Assembly: GCA_030431475.1 (NCBI GenBank)
Contig: JAUIJD010000007.1
Location: 46,288 to 110,287, forward strand
Direction of reading: 5' to 3'
DNA: 64,000 nucleotides
Source: Verrucomicrobiia bacterium
GTDB lineage: Bacteria > Verrucomicrobiota > Verrucomicrobiia > Verrucomicrobiales > Akkermansiaceae
Below are positions 29,380 to 38,101 of this stretch, piece after piece. Both the position numbers and the translations under genes were made by a program. The notes beneath the pieces were generated by a model, which did not search any database, was not told the DNA's origin, and saw only the letters and a program-made list of their open reading frames with translations. The stretch's first letter is position 1. Each line of letters begins with the position of its first letter.

Positions 29380-29447
29380 GGCGCGGATTTCGATTCGACT
29401 TCGATGACTGGATGGTCGAGGCTTTCCGGCGCCCGACCGTCTCAACG

Positions 29448-29465
29448 GGCGAAATAATTGTCGTG
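29448..29465. promoter_or_regulatory. Possible third copy of the palindromic operator, in a divergent promoter region
   Basis: GGCGA-N8-TCGTG lies between sbtA and the winged-helix regulator. The right half matches TCGTG exactly and the spacer (AATAATTG) resembles the others, but the left half keeps only CGA. It is a weaker copy than those at 20480 and 26875. Confidence 0.4.
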
Positions 29466-29476
29466 TTTCGGATTAC

Positions 29477-29791
29477 ATGCAATCGCGAACGATGAAAAAA
29501 ATGGCAGGAAACAACGAGGGGAGTCACGGTTGGACCTTTCTGACGAACCACATGCACGTGCTGGTGGTGCTGGCACGTGACCCGGAGCTGCGGATCCGCG
29601 ACATGGCGGAGCAGATCGGGATCACGCAGCGGGCGGTGCAGCGGATCCTCGCCGAGTTGATCGGGGAGGGGATCCTGAAGGTGAAGAAGGAGGGACGGCG
29701 CAACCGCTACACGATCCAGCGCCGGGCGCGCCTGCGCCATCCGCTGGAAAGCAAGCACACGGTGGGCGAGTTGATCGACCTGCTGGATTGA
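29477..29791 (+). CDS. Winged-helix transcriptional regulator
   Basis: 104 aa. A winged HTH covers most of the protein: [41 protein letters not shown], followed by the wing [11 protein letters not shown]. The C-terminus ends [16 protein letters not shown], as in a small family common in actinobacteria and related phyla. No ligand-binding domain is present. Met codons at 29477, 29492 and 29501 are all possible starts; none has a good Shine-Dalgarno. It is divergent from sbtA and close to a copy of the palindromic motif, so it is the best local candidate for the factor that reads that motif. The ECF sigma gene follows after 3 bp. Confidence 0.85.
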   Translation: MQSRTMKKMAGNNEGSHGWTFLTNHMHVLVVLARDPELRIRDMAEQIGITQRAVQRILAELIGEGILKVKKEGRRNRYTIQRRARLRHPLESKHTVGELIDLLD

Positions 29792-29794
29792 GCC

Positions 29795-30466
29795 GTGGGC
29801 GACGCCGAATTTCCGGAGACCCGGTGGAGCCTGATCCGTGCGGCGCGGACGGAGGTCGAGGGTCTCGGCGCCTGGTGCGAGCGCTACGCGACGCCGGCGC
29901 GGGAGTATCTCGGGGCGCTGGGGTGTCCGGCCGACGAGGCGGAGGACCTGGTGCAGGACTTCATCCACCGTCTGATCCGGCGCGGGCCGGCGGCCGGTTT
30001 GCCGGAGCAGCTCGACGGCTCCTTCCGGGCCTATCTGAAACGCTCGCTGCGGAACTTCCTCGTCGATCGCCGCCGCGCCGCCGCGGCGGAGCGCCGGGGG
30101 GGAGGCCGGGCGTCGCTCGACGTGACCGAGATGGAATTGCCGGATGCCGCGGAGGCGCCGGACGTGGTGTTCGACCGGGCGTGGGTGATGCGTCTGATGG
30201 AGCTGGCGACCGAACGCCTGCGGCGGGAGTTCGAGGGTGGCGGGCGCGAGGAGTTCTTCGAGGCGGTGGCCCCGCTGCTGGACGGCCGCCGGGGTCCGCC
30301 GGGTCTTGCCGGGCGTTTCGGCATGAGCGAGGCCGCCTTCCGTGCGGCGCTCTACCGTTTGCGGAAGCGCTACCGGGCGCTGATCGAGGCGGAGCTGCGC
30401 GAAACGGTGGGCGACGGCGGCAGTTTCGAGGTGGAAATGCGTCACTTGATGGCCGTCTGGTCGTGA
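29795..30466 (+). CDS. ECF-type RNA polymerase sigma factor
   Basis: 223 aa ECF sigma factor of the type frequent in Planctomycetes and Verrucomicrobia. Region 2 is FPETRWSLIRAA... with GCPADEAEDLVQDFIHRLI and FRAYLKRSLRNFLVDRRR; region 4 is about 165-205 (GRFGMSEAAFRAALYRLRKRYRALIEAEL). No anti-sigma factor is seen; the Ser/Thr kinase gene 6 bp downstream is the probable signalling partner, a common arrangement in these phyla. The start is a GTG at 29795, just after the regulator's stop. Confidence 0.9.
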   Translation: MGDAEFPETRWSLIRAARTEVEGLGAWCERYATPAREYLGALGCPADEAEDLVQDFIHRLIRRGPAAGLPEQLDGSFRAYLKRSLRNFLVDRRRAAAAERRGGGRASLDVTEMELPDAAEAPDVVFDRAWVMRLMELATERLRREFEGGGREEFFEAVAPLLDGRRGPPGLAGRFGMSEAAFRAALYRLRKRYRALIEAELRETVGDGGSFEVEMRHLMAVWS

Positions 30467-30472
30467 GGGGGG

Positions 30473-33151
30473 ATGATGGCAGGTCGATGCGAGCGGTGCG
30501 GGGGGGAGATTCCGGAGGACGGACCCTTCGGGCTGTGTCCGCGGTGTTCGCTGAGCGGTCCGGAGGAGGGCGGGGTCGAAGGGCCGGAAATCCCCGGCTA
30601 CGAGGTGGTGAGGACGCTCGGGACCGGCGGCTTCGGCGAGGTCTACGAGTGCGTGCAGCTCAATCCCGCGGTGCGCTGCGTGGCGGTGAAGGTACTGAAG
30701 GTCGCCGATGAGGCGGAAAGGCGTCGGCTGGAGGACGAGATCCAGGTGCTCGGCGAGCTGTCGCATCCGGGCATCGCGCGGCTGCTGGGCTGTGGCGAGC
30801 TGCCGGACGGACGTCCGTTCCACGCGATGGAGTTGTGCGAGGGCGTGCCTTTCGACGAGTGGATTGCCGGCGAGCGGCCGCCGATGCGGGCGCGGGTGGA
30901 CGTGCTGCGCGCCCTGGCGGAGGCGGTGGCGCACGCGCACGAGCGGGGCGTGGTCCATCGCGACCTGACGCCGCGCAACGTGCTGGTCGCGCCCCGGCCG
31001 GGGGGCGGGTGGCAGCCGAAGCTGATCGATTTCGGGCTCAGCCGGGCGACGCTCGGGCCGGCATCGGTCGGCCGCGAGGAAACCCTGGAAGCGCGTTGGG
31101 CCGGAACGCCGCTGTGGATGGCGCCGGAGCAGTTGGCCGGACGGGAGGTGGGCCCGGCGGCGGACCTGCACGCCCTGGGATTGCTGCTCGGCTTCGCCCT
31201 GTTGGAAAAGCCGCCGCTTTCCGGGGCGATCGCGCCGGGGGCCGGGTGGGGCGCCTGGCTGGAGGCCCGCAAGGAGTGGCAGTGGCCGGCGAGGCCGCGC
31301 CTTGCCCGGGCCGACCGGCCGCTCCAGTGGGTGGCCGAGCGGGAGCTGGCCCTCGATCCCGGCGCGAGATCGCGGGATGCCGGGGCATTCGGCGACGAGC
31401 TCGACCGCTGGCTCCACGGCCGGGTGGTGCGGGCGGGCCGGGGGCGGACGTTCTACGAGGTGTCTCGTACTTTGGCGCGCCATCCACGGGTGGTGGCGGC
31501 GGCCGTGCTGGCAACGGTGGCCGTGGTCGCGGCCGGACTGGCGTGGCGGTCGGCGGAACGCTCGGGGCGCGAGTCGGGGCAGGCGGCGCTCGAGGCGCAG
31601 GCGAGGGCGGCGGAAGCCGACCGCCTGCACGCGCTGGCCGTGGCCGATCTGCAGGCCGGCCGGGCCGATGAGGCGCTGCGCCTTCTCGACGACGCGGCGC
31701 GGCTCGATCCCGACAACCCCGAGGTGGGATTCTCCCGGGCGGCACTCGGCGCCCTGGCGCCGGTGCCCGAGGAGCTGGCCCCCCTCGAGCTGCCGTGGGT
31801 TGCCAAGCGGGTGGCATCGGCGGATGGCGCCTGGGCGGTGGAGAGTTTCGAGGGAGCCCGGCTGCGGGTGGCGGAAGACGGATCGGCGACGGAGTGGAGT
31901 GGGTCGTTTCCGGAGGAGCCGGAGGTTTGGCGCGATCCGGAAGGACGCTGGGAGGCGCGTCGGGGCGAGGGCGGCCGCCTGGTCTTCGAGGGCAGCGACG
32001 ACGGCTTTCCCCCGATGCATCCGCTGCGCGTGGGTGATGGTCGGGTGGCGCTGGATGAGGAGCGGGGCCGGGTGGTCGCGACCACCGACGGACCGCGGCT
32101 GAAGCGCTGGGACATGGGGGCGGTCGGAGGCACACGCGAAACGGCGCGCTTTGACCGTCCGGTGGTGTGGATGGCCTTCGAGCGGGATGACGCGGACCTG
32201 TGGATGCGGCAGGAGAACGGCCGGATGCGCGGGTGGATGCGCGGCGAAGCCCCGGGCTTCGCGGTCGACATGCCGGTCTTTTCCCCGCGGATCGACGGGA
32301 TGCGCATCGGCGAGAACCACGCCCGTGGCACGCGTCCGGGTTGGGGCGGAGCGGCCATGCTGGTGTCGCTCGAGGCATGGCGCCGCGGCAAGGAAGGTCG
32401 CGAACTCCGGGCGGTGGCGGGCGCCCGCGATGTCGATCACCTGGCTTTCGCCGGCAGCGGCGGATTTTTGCTCTGGTGGGTGCCCGGCAAGCCGATGCTT
32501 CGCTGGGAGACCGGATTGCCTGAGGCCGAACTCGTTTCGGTGGATGGTGCCGGAACGCAGGTCCTGTGGTGCGCGGAAGACGGCCGGGTCTGGTGGCTCG
32601 ATCCGACCCGTCAGGCGGTGGTGGGTGAGCTCACGCTGCCGTCGGCGCCGGCGAGCGCGAGTCTGCTCGATCCGGTCGGTGGCATTGCCCGGGCCGTGGT
32701 CGGCGGGACGGATGGCGTGGCGCGGGTGTTCCGGCCGGAGGGAGGGGTCGAGAGCGAGTTTCGTGCGGCGGGCGAGCGACCGGGTCCACATCGGACGCGG
32801 GTGCACGGTTTGCAGGGGGGCGAGGGCTATTTGGTCGCGATCGAGGGGGGGCTGGAGATTCGGGGGATCGACGGCGCGACCGGTGAGCCATCCGGGGAGC
32901 CGATGCGCTTTGATCGCGGGGTGGGCGACTTCTTCCTGTCCCAGGACGGCGGCACGCTGGTGGCGGTCGATCAGGCTGCGAGCGGCCCGGGCCTGCTGCG
33001 CCTGATGTCGCTGCGGACCCGCCGCGATCTGCTGCCTCCGCTCCGGCATCCGGCGCGCATCACGTGGGCGGTGATCTCCAGTCGGGGCGACACGTTGGCG
33101 ACCGCCTGCGCCGATGGCACCGTGCGGCGCTGGGTGCTGGGGGAAGACTGA
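30473..33151 (+). CDS. Membrane Ser/Thr protein kinase with zinc ribbon and WD40-like sensor region
   Basis: 892 aa. The N-terminal zinc ribbon has Cys6, Cys9, Cys22 and Cys25. The kinase domain (about 40-315) has an intact Gly-loop GTGGFGEV (50-57), Lys73, HRDLTPRN (162-169) and DFGLS (187-191), so it should be active. A TM helix at about 339-358 is followed by a short TPR-like piece (ADRLHALAVADLQAGRADEALRLLDDAARLDPDNPE) and a long extracytoplasmic region (about 430-890) of WD40/propeller-like strands, ending in a recognisable WD-like blade (TLATACADGTVRRWVLG). Co-transcribed with the ECF sigma factor. Confidence 0.9.
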   Translation: MMAGRCERCGGEIPEDGPFGLCPRCSLSGPEEGGVEGPEIPGYEVVRTLGTGGFGEVYECVQLNPAVRCVAVKVLKVADEAERRRLEDEIQVLGELSHPGIARLLGCGELPDGRPFHAMELCEGVPFDEWIAGERPPMRARVDVLRALAEAVAHAHERGVVHRDLTPRNVLVAPRPGGGWQPKLIDFGLSRATLGPASVGREETLEARWAGTPLWMAPEQLAGREVGPAADLHALGLLLGFALLEKPPLSGAIAPGAGWGAWLEARKEWQWPARPRLARADRPLQWVAERELALDPGARSRDAGAFGDELDRWLHGRVVRAGRGRTFYEVSRTLARHPRVVAAAVLATVAVVAAGLAWRSAERSGRESGQAALEAQARAAEADRLHALAVADLQAGRADEALRLLDDAARLDPDNPEVGFSRAALGALAPVPEELAPLELPWVAKRVASADGAWAVESFEGARLRVAEDGSATEWSGSFPEEPEVWRDPEGRWEARRGEGGRLVFEGSDDGFPPMHPLRVGDGRVALDEERGRVVATTDGPRLKRWDMGAVGGTRETARFDRPVVWMAFERDDADLWMRQENGRMRGWMRGEAPGFAVDMPVFSPRIDGMRIGENHARGTRPGWGGAAMLVSLEAWRRGKEGRELRAVAGARDVDHLAFAGSGGFLLWWVPGKPMLRWETGLPEAELVSVDGAGTQVLWCAEDGRVWWLDPTRQAVVGELTLPSAPASASLLDPVGGIARAVVGGTDGVARVFRPEGGVESEFRAAGERPGPHRTRVHGLQGGEGYLVAIEGGLEIRGIDGATGEPSGEPMRFDRGVGDFFLSQDGGTLVAVDQAASGPGLLRLMSLRTRRDLLPPLRHPARITWAVISSRGDTLATACADGTVRRWVLGED

Positions 33152-33177
33152 TTCGTCGAACCGGTCGGACGCTTTCA

Positions 33178-33217
33178 ACCACGGAAGGCCTTCGGCGATC
33201 TCCGTGTCCTCCGTGGT
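33178..33217. repeat. Small inverted repeat after the kinase gene
   Basis: ACCACGGA (33178-33185) pairs with TCCGTGGT (33210-33217) around an AGGCCTT core. It lies in the 141-bp gap between the kinase and the next secreted-protein gene and resembles the dispersed hairpins elsewhere in the window. Confidence 0.45.
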
Positions 33218-33292
33218 GGCGCTTCTCTCCACGGCTTCAAACGAGGAGAAGTTTTCGCGTCACGCCGACGGGCGGACTGCGTGTGGGGGGCG

Positions 33293-34198
33293 ATGAGACT
33301 CCTCATGCGCCACGCGGCAAGATCGCTCGCCCTCGCGGTGCTGGCAGCTCCGGCCTTGCAGGCGGGAGACTTCAGCCCGGCGGCGCACCACGCGTGGAGC
33401 CCCAACAGCGGTTGGCTCTCGCTGCGGCAGGGGAGCGACGGCGTGCGCGTCCACGAGCGCTTCCTCGCCGGCTACGCCTGGGAGCAGAATACCGGCTGGA
33501 TTGATTTCGGCGACGGCTCCCCGACCAACGGCCACCGGTATGCGAACGACGGGGCGGGGGATTTCGGCGTGAACCTCGAGGCCGACGGACGCCTCACCGG
33601 GTTTGCGTGGTCACCGAACACCGGCTGGATCCACTTCGAGCAGACGCACGGGCAGCCGCGGCTGGACTGGTTCACCGGCCGGCTGCAGGGCCATGCGTGG
33701 TCGCCGAATCTCGGTTGGATCAACCTCGGTGATGGGATCGCCGGGCCGATCGCCCTCAGCCGCACGGTGATCGATGTCGACGCCGACGGCCTCGAGGACT
33801 CCTGGGAGTCGTTTCACTTCGACGATCTCACGACGGCGAATGCGACCAGCGATCACGATGGCGACGGCAGCGGCGATGCGGCCGAAGCCGAGGCCGATAC
33901 CGACCCGCGTGACCCGGCCGACTTCTTCCGGGTGATCCGGATCGACCATGTCTCCGATCCCGGAGGGGAAGAGGGCGGCGACTTCGTCGACCTCGAGTGG
34001 CGTTCCAGTCCGCGCCGTCGCTACGAACTGCTGGCGGCCGAGCCCCCCGGTCTCGGGCCCTTCCTCGCCGTCCCCGGCTTCGGAGAGATCTCCGGGCAGT
34101 CGGGGTCGACCTCGACGCAGATCTCCGTCGCTCCCGGCACCCCACGCCGCTTCTGGCAGGTGCAGGTTCGGCATCCTCTTCCGACTCCCTCGAAATGA
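33293..34198 (+). CDS. Secreted protein with four W-x-x-N-x-G-W repeats and a Ca-binding-like segment
   Basis: 301 aa, family not recognised. A signal peptide (to LQAG, about residue 22) is followed by four short repeats, AWSPNSGWLSL, AWEQNTGWIDFG, AWSPNTGWIHF and AWSPNLGWINLG, spaced about 25-45 residues apart; repeats of this kind probably form a small beta structure. Next comes an acidic stretch with thrombospondin-3-like DxDxDG motifs (DVDADGLEDSW, DHDGDGSGDAAE), then a beta-rich C-terminus. The ATG at 33293 is preceded by GGGGGG. It heads a run of three secreted-protein genes after the kinase. Likely surface or extracellular; function unknown. Confidence 0.8.
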   Translation: MRLLMRHAARSLALAVLAAPALQAGDFSPAAHHAWSPNSGWLSLRQGSDGVRVHERFLAGYAWEQNTGWIDFGDGSPTNGHRYANDGAGDFGVNLEADGRLTGFAWSPNTGWIHFEQTHGQPRLDWFTGRLQGHAWSPNLGWINLGDGIAGPIALSRTVIDVDADGLEDSWESFHFDDLTTANATSDHDGDGSGDAAEAEADTDPRDPADFFRVIRIDHVSDPGGEEGGDFVDLEWRSSPRRRYELLAAEPPGLGPFLAVPGFGEISGQSGSTSTQISVAPGTPRRFWQVQVRHPLPTPSK

Positions 34199-34199
34199 C

Positions 34200-35486
34200 A
34201 TGAACGCACGACCCTTCCTCACGCTCCTTCTGCTGGTCAGCCCACTCACCGCCCAGGATGGCGCCGGTCCGCTGGTGCCGCCGTCCGGCCCCCAGGACGG
34301 AACCTATCGCACGCTCGGCGAAATCTGGGACAAGCTGCTCGAGTTGCAGGCGCAGAATGATGCGCTCGCGACGCAGAACACGGCGCTGGTCACCCAGGTC
34401 CAGCAACTGCAGGGGCAGCTCGACGAGTTGCCGCTTGAGACCGCGTTGCTGGTGCTTCGCAACCTTGAAGAAGACCTGCCCTGGCGCGAGGCGACGGTGG
34501 ATCCGGATCCGCTCAACAACTTCGTTGGCTCGCTGGCCTTCTCGCCTTCGGGGGTGCCGGGCATCTCCTACTTCGAGGGGCTGGCGGAGAACCTGCGCTA
34601 CGCGACCCGGGTGGAAGGGACGTGGCAGTTCGAGACGGTCGATGACAGCGGAGCGGTCGGCGGCCAGTCCTCGCTCGCCTTCACCGCCGACGGTCGACCG
34701 GCGATCGCCTATCAGGACAGTGGCGACCCGGGGGTCGGCGGCGATGAGACGCTGAAATACGCGGTGCACAACGGCGTGTCCTGGGACATCCAGACCCTGC
34801 CGGGATCCGGCGGCCAGTCGCCGGTGCTCGCCTTCGGCGGCGACGGCCACCCGAGAATCTGTCACTCCGGCACCGACGCCGGTGGGACGGGCGGCATCGT
34901 CTTTCTCCGCTTCGATGGCACCGCGTGGCAGTCGAGCGTGCTTGCCGCCTCGAGCTTCGAGGTCGACATGGTGCTGCGCTCCGACGACCAGCCGGTGATC
35001 GTCTATTCCGAGTTCACGACCTTTCCCGAGGCGGACGTGAAGTCGGCGGTGTTCGACGGCACGGACTGGTCGGTGTCGGTGATCGACGACAGCGGCCTGG
35101 CCAATGGCGGCCGGATTGATCTCCGTCCGGGCGATGCCCCCTCGGTGATCTATCAGACTCAAGGGGCCTTGCGCCATGCGACCTTCGAGGATGGCGGCGG
35201 AGGTCCCACCTGGCAGTCGGAGACGATCGTGGCGGACACCGGATTGATCCAACGCAGCTACGACTTTGAAATCGACGAGGACGGACTGCCTTCCGTCATG
35301 TATGCCACCGTGGCTGGCGTCCATTTTGCCATCCTCGTGGCGGCCGAGTGGGAGTTGGAGCTGGCCTCGCCCGGGAGCGGTAACCCTCTCAAGTTCGCCT
35401 TGAACGGGTCGGGTCAGCCGGCGGCGGCCTTTGGTGATGGCGAGGGGCTGTCCTTCCTCGAGAGGGCGCCCTTCACCGAGCCCTGA
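34200..35486 (+). CDS. Secreted propeller-like protein of unknown function
   Basis: 428 aa. Residues 1-18 are a signal peptide. A coiled coil (about 42-80: LLELQAQNDALATQNTALVTQVQQLQGQL) is followed by repeated beta segments of about 50 residues with the pattern ...LAF..DG.P.I.Y.D..., suggesting a beta-propeller. The coiled coil suggests oligomerisation. It starts 1 bp after the stop of the preceding gene, so the two are coupled. No known enzyme motif was seen. Confidence 0.78.
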   Translation: MNARPFLTLLLLVSPLTAQDGAGPLVPPSGPQDGTYRTLGEIWDKLLELQAQNDALATQNTALVTQVQQLQGQLDELPLETALLVLRNLEEDLPWREATVDPDPLNNFVGSLAFSPSGVPGISYFEGLAENLRYATRVEGTWQFETVDDSGAVGGQSSLAFTADGRPAIAYQDSGDPGVGGDETLKYAVHNGVSWDIQTLPGSGGQSPVLAFGGDGHPRICHSGTDAGGTGGIVFLRFDGTAWQSSVLAASSFEVDMVLRSDDQPVIVYSEFTTFPEADVKSAVFDGTDWSVSVIDDSGLANGGRIDLRPGDAPSVIYQTQGALRHATFEDGGGGPTWQSETIVADTGLIQRSYDFEIDEDGLPSVMYATVAGVHFAILVAAEWELELASPGSGNPLKFALNGSGQPAAAFGDGEGLSFLERAPFTEP

Positions 35487-35540
35487 CGATCCCGCCGACT
35501 TTTTTCGTCACGCTTTCCGGCGGAAGCCGTGCAGAGGTTG

Positions 35541-36305
35541 ATGAATGCCCCACGCCTCCCCCAAGAAGCCGTCGCACCGGGTCCGCTCCGCGGGCTGGGT
35601 GCGGCGGCCATGCTGTTGCTGACCAGCCTGCCGGCCCTCGCCGATGATGACGTCATCGAGGTCGGCGAGCAGCTCGTGATCCACTTCGAGTTTGACGGGG
35701 TGCCGGACACCGGCAATCCGAGTCGTCCGGTCAATGGGATCAGCGTTTCGCTCGGCGGGATGGCCCGCAGCAGCGAGAATCGTTTCGCGGCCCAACTCTA
35801 CGACGGCTTCGATCCGCTGGCCCCGGCGACGGATCAGGGATCGTTCGTCCGCTGGATCGTCGCCGGTGACGAGCATCCGAACCCGCACGTCGATTTCCAC
35901 GAGTTCGCGCCGATCGCCGATGGCTCCATCGAGGGCCGGGTGGTCTTCGTGAACCACGGTCCGGGAGCGGTGGAGATTCCGGCGCAGGCGGCCGTCGTGC
36001 GGGCCGCGCACTTCGCCGACTTCGGGGCATTCTTCCCCGGGGGCGATGCGACCGTGACCCGTCGCGAGATCGTGTCGCCCGCGCCATCGACGGACTTCCG
36101 CATCATCGGGGTCACGGGCACCGAGGCGACGCTCCAGTGGACCGCGCAGGCGGGCACGGTGTATGCCTTCCAGCGGCGGACGAAGACCGACCCGCGCTGG
36201 TACACCTTCGCCGTGCGCAGCGGGCTGGCAGCCGGCGTCCAGACCCAGGTCGCGACCCGGCAGGCGGGAGGTGTCGAGCTCTACCGCATGGAGATCGTGC
36301 CGTAG
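35541..36305 (+). CDS. Secreted hypothetical protein
   Basis: 254 aa. The N-terminus has a long n-region and a hydrophobic core (GLGAAAMLLLTSLPALADDD) consistent with a signal peptide. The mature part is beta-rich with no family I recognise; FRIIGVTGTEATLQWTAQAGTVYAFQRRT near the C-terminus looks like a short fibronectin-III-type strand set. The ATG at 35541 was chosen over the GTG at 35529. Third in the run of secreted genes. Confidence 0.72.
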   Translation: MNAPRLPQEAVAPGPLRGLGAAAMLLLTSLPALADDDVIEVGEQLVIHFEFDGVPDTGNPSRPVNGISVSLGGMARSSENRFAAQLYDGFDPLAPATDQGSFVRWIVAGDEHPNPHVDFHEFAPIADGSIEGRVVFVNHGPGAVEIPAQAAVVRAAHFADFGAFFPGGDATVTRREIVSPAPSTDFRIIGVTGTEATLQWTAQAGTVYAFQRRTKTDPRWYTFAVRSGLAAGVQTQVATRQAGGVELYRMEIVP

Positions 36306-36351
36306 CGCCTTCTCGCTTGGCAGCGAAAGCGCGGCGCGGCAGCTTGGGCCC

Positions 36352-37473
36352 GTGGCCGGAAAGGGGAACATCCACGCCGTCATCGGCACCGACGAGGGCC
36401 GGGTGAAGGAGGAGGCGCTGCGTCTTCACCGCGAGCTGACCGGCGGCAACGACGACGGCTTCACCCACGAGACCATCGACGGCGCGGCCGACAATTCCGA
36501 CGGTGCCTTCGAGATCTGCCGGAGCGTGGTCGAGGCCCTCAACACGCTGCCCTTTTTCGGCGGTGAGAAGGTGGTGTGGCTGAAGTCCGCGACCTTTCTC
36601 ATCGACGACGTCACCGGTCGCTCCGAGCGCACGCTGAGCGGCGTCGAGTCGCTCCGCGAATGCCTCGACGCCGGCCTCGGGAACGGGGTGACCTTCCTCA
36701 TCAGCGCCACCGGCATCGACAAGCGCCGGGCCTTCTGGAAGTGGCTGCAGAAGCACGCCGAGGTGAAGGCCTACGACAAGATCGACACCTCCCGCGAGGG
36801 CTGGGAGGAGGAGGTCGCCGCCCTGGTCGAGGGTCGGGCGAAGGACCTCGGGCTTTCCTTCGAAGACGACGCGCTGGAGCTCTTCGTGATGCTCGCCGGC
36901 GAGGCGACGCGCCAGATCAACAGCGAGCTGGAGAAGCTCGACCTCTACCTCGGCGAGGAGCGCCGCACGGTCACCCTCGACGACGTCCGCGCGCTGGTGC
37001 CGATGAGCCGGGCGGGGGTGGTGTTCGAGATCGGCAAGGCGCTGCAGGGCGGCGACGCGGCGCGGGCGCTGGAGCTGATCGACCAGCAGCTCGAGCGTGG
37101 CGAGAGCGCGATCGGCGTGATGCGGGCCTCGATCATCCCGACCGTGCGGAACCTGTTCATGGCCAAGGTGGTGGCCGAGACCGGCGTGCCGACCGGCAAC
37201 TACCGGGCCTTCGCCGGCGCGCTCGACCGCCTGCCGGAGGTCCAGCGCGCCTGGCTGCCGCAGAAGAAGGCGGGCGGGGTGAACGCCTACCCGCTGTTTC
37301 TCTCGATCGGCTCGGTGCGGAGGTTCAAGCTCGGGACCCTGAGAAAGGTCATGGAGTCGGCGTTGAAAGCCGACCGTGAGCTGGTGACCACCGGCCTCGA
37401 CCACCGGCTGGTGCTCCACCGGCTGGTGGCGGAGATCAGCATGGCGGCGGGAGCGCGGAAGAAGGCGGGATGA
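36352..37473 (+). CDS. holA: DNA polymerase III subunit delta
   Basis: 373 aa clamp-loader delta subunit. It begins with an AAA+-like fold without a P-loop (NIHAVIGTDEGRVKEEALRL), then FFGGEKVVWLKSATFL, then the helical collar region: AGEATRQINSELEKLDLYLGEERRTVTLDDVRALV, FEIGKALQGGDAARALELIDQQLERGESAIGVM and a C-terminal helix bundle. Delta opens the sliding clamp during loading. The start is a GTG at 36352 (VAGKGNIH); a TTG a few codons upstream is possible. Homology in this family is weak, but the order of motifs is convincing. Confidence 0.9.
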   Translation: MAGKGNIHAVIGTDEGRVKEEALRLHRELTGGNDDGFTHETIDGAADNSDGAFEICRSVVEALNTLPFFGGEKVVWLKSATFLIDDVTGRSERTLSGVESLRECLDAGLGNGVTFLISATGIDKRRAFWKWLQKHAEVKAYDKIDTSREGWEEEVAALVEGRAKDLGLSFEDDALELFVMLAGEATRQINSELEKLDLYLGEERRTVTLDDVRALVPMSRAGVVFEIGKALQGGDAARALELIDQQLERGESAIGVMRASIIPTVRNLFMAKVVAETGVPTGNYRAFAGALDRLPEVQRAWLPQKKAGGVNAYPLFLSIGSVRRFKLGTLRKVMESALKADRELVTTGLDHRLVLHRLVAEISMAAGARKKAG

Positions 37474-37553
37474 AGCCGGGATTCCGGTCGCTTCCGCCGC
37501 TGCTCGGTTTCGGCGCCGGGTGGGTCGGAGCTTCGTAGGGGCGGCGAGTCGCC

Positions 37554-37701
37554 ACGGGGTTCACTCCGTGAATCCCTTTCGGTCGGGGAAATCCAAGCCC
37601 CGGAAGGGGCGCAGGCGATGGGATGATTCGAACTCCGCCGACGCCCCTCCCGGGGCTTGGGGTCCTTGGAGAAAGTCCGTTCCCCGGGGTGAACCCCGGG
37701 G
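37554..37701. repeat. Nested inverted REP-like element downstream of holA
   Basis: CCAAGCCCCGGAAGGGGCG (37594-37612) and CGCCCCTCCCGGGGCTTGG (37642-37660) are complementary at 18 of 19 positions. Outside them, CACGGGGTTCACTCCGTG (near 37554) and CCCCGGGGTGAACCCCGGGG (near 37682) are each self-complementary and related to each other in inverse orientation. This fills much of the 628-bp gap between holA and rpmE. Confidence 0.7.
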
Positions 37702-37721
37702 CTACTTGCCTACGTCCCTTC

Positions 37722-37873
37722 GGGACTGACCGTCGGTGCCGTGTCGCCGGCGTTTCTCCGGGACGGACCGTCGGTACCGTGTCGCTGGCGTTTCTCCGGG
37801 ACGGACCGTTGGTGCCGTGTCGCCGGCTTTCCTTCGGGACTAGCCGTCGGTGTCGTGTCGCCGGCGTTCCTTC
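37722..37873 (+). repeat. Four tandem copies of a 38-bp repeat
   Basis: Copies start at 37722, 37760, 37798 and 37836, each of the form GGGAC(T/G)(G/A)(A/G)CCGT(C/T)GGT... ending in CTCC or CTTC. Copies 1 and 2 differ at only a few positions; copies 3 and 4 share a changed end. There are no spacers. The frames translate but show no protein-like signal, so it is taken as non-coding. Confidence 0.85.
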
Positions 37874-38026
37874 GGAGACGGCCTGCCGAGCTCCGGTATC
37901 GCTTGGCCCCCGGTCCCCTCCGTCTCCGGCCCCCATGCCCGGACCCACCAGAGGGCAGGCACGAGCGGCGACCCGACCGGTCCAGGGCGCGGCAGGAGCC
38001 ACGCGGTCCTTGGCTCGTCCCCCAGC

Positions 38027-38054
38027 TTGACACCGGGCGCGCAACGTGCATTCT
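38027..38054 (+). promoter_or_regulatory. Probable sigma-70 promoter of rpmE
   Basis: TTGACA (38027-38032), 16 bp, then CATTCT (38049-38054), about 48 bp before the rpmE start codon. The -35 is perfect and the -10 weak. Confidence 0.45.
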
Positions 38055-38101
38055 CCCCGCCCCCGGTGCGTCGGAAACGTATCGGCGACCTCTCCAGAAC
38101 C

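Noticed and set aside
28064..33232. A 1722-codon open frame on the minus strand across sbtB, sbtA, the regulator, sigma and kinase genes
   Set aside because: It is antisense or out of frame to well-supported genes, and its sequence is Arg/Pro/His-rich with no domain. GC-rich third positions keep such shadow frames open.
37620..37650. tRNA gene suggested by a TTCGA-containing stretch
   Set aside because: No acceptor, D or anticodon stems can be formed around it; it lies within the inverted REP element.
37722..37873. CRISPR array
   Set aside because: The four 38-bp copies are contiguous with no spacers and no cas genes are present.
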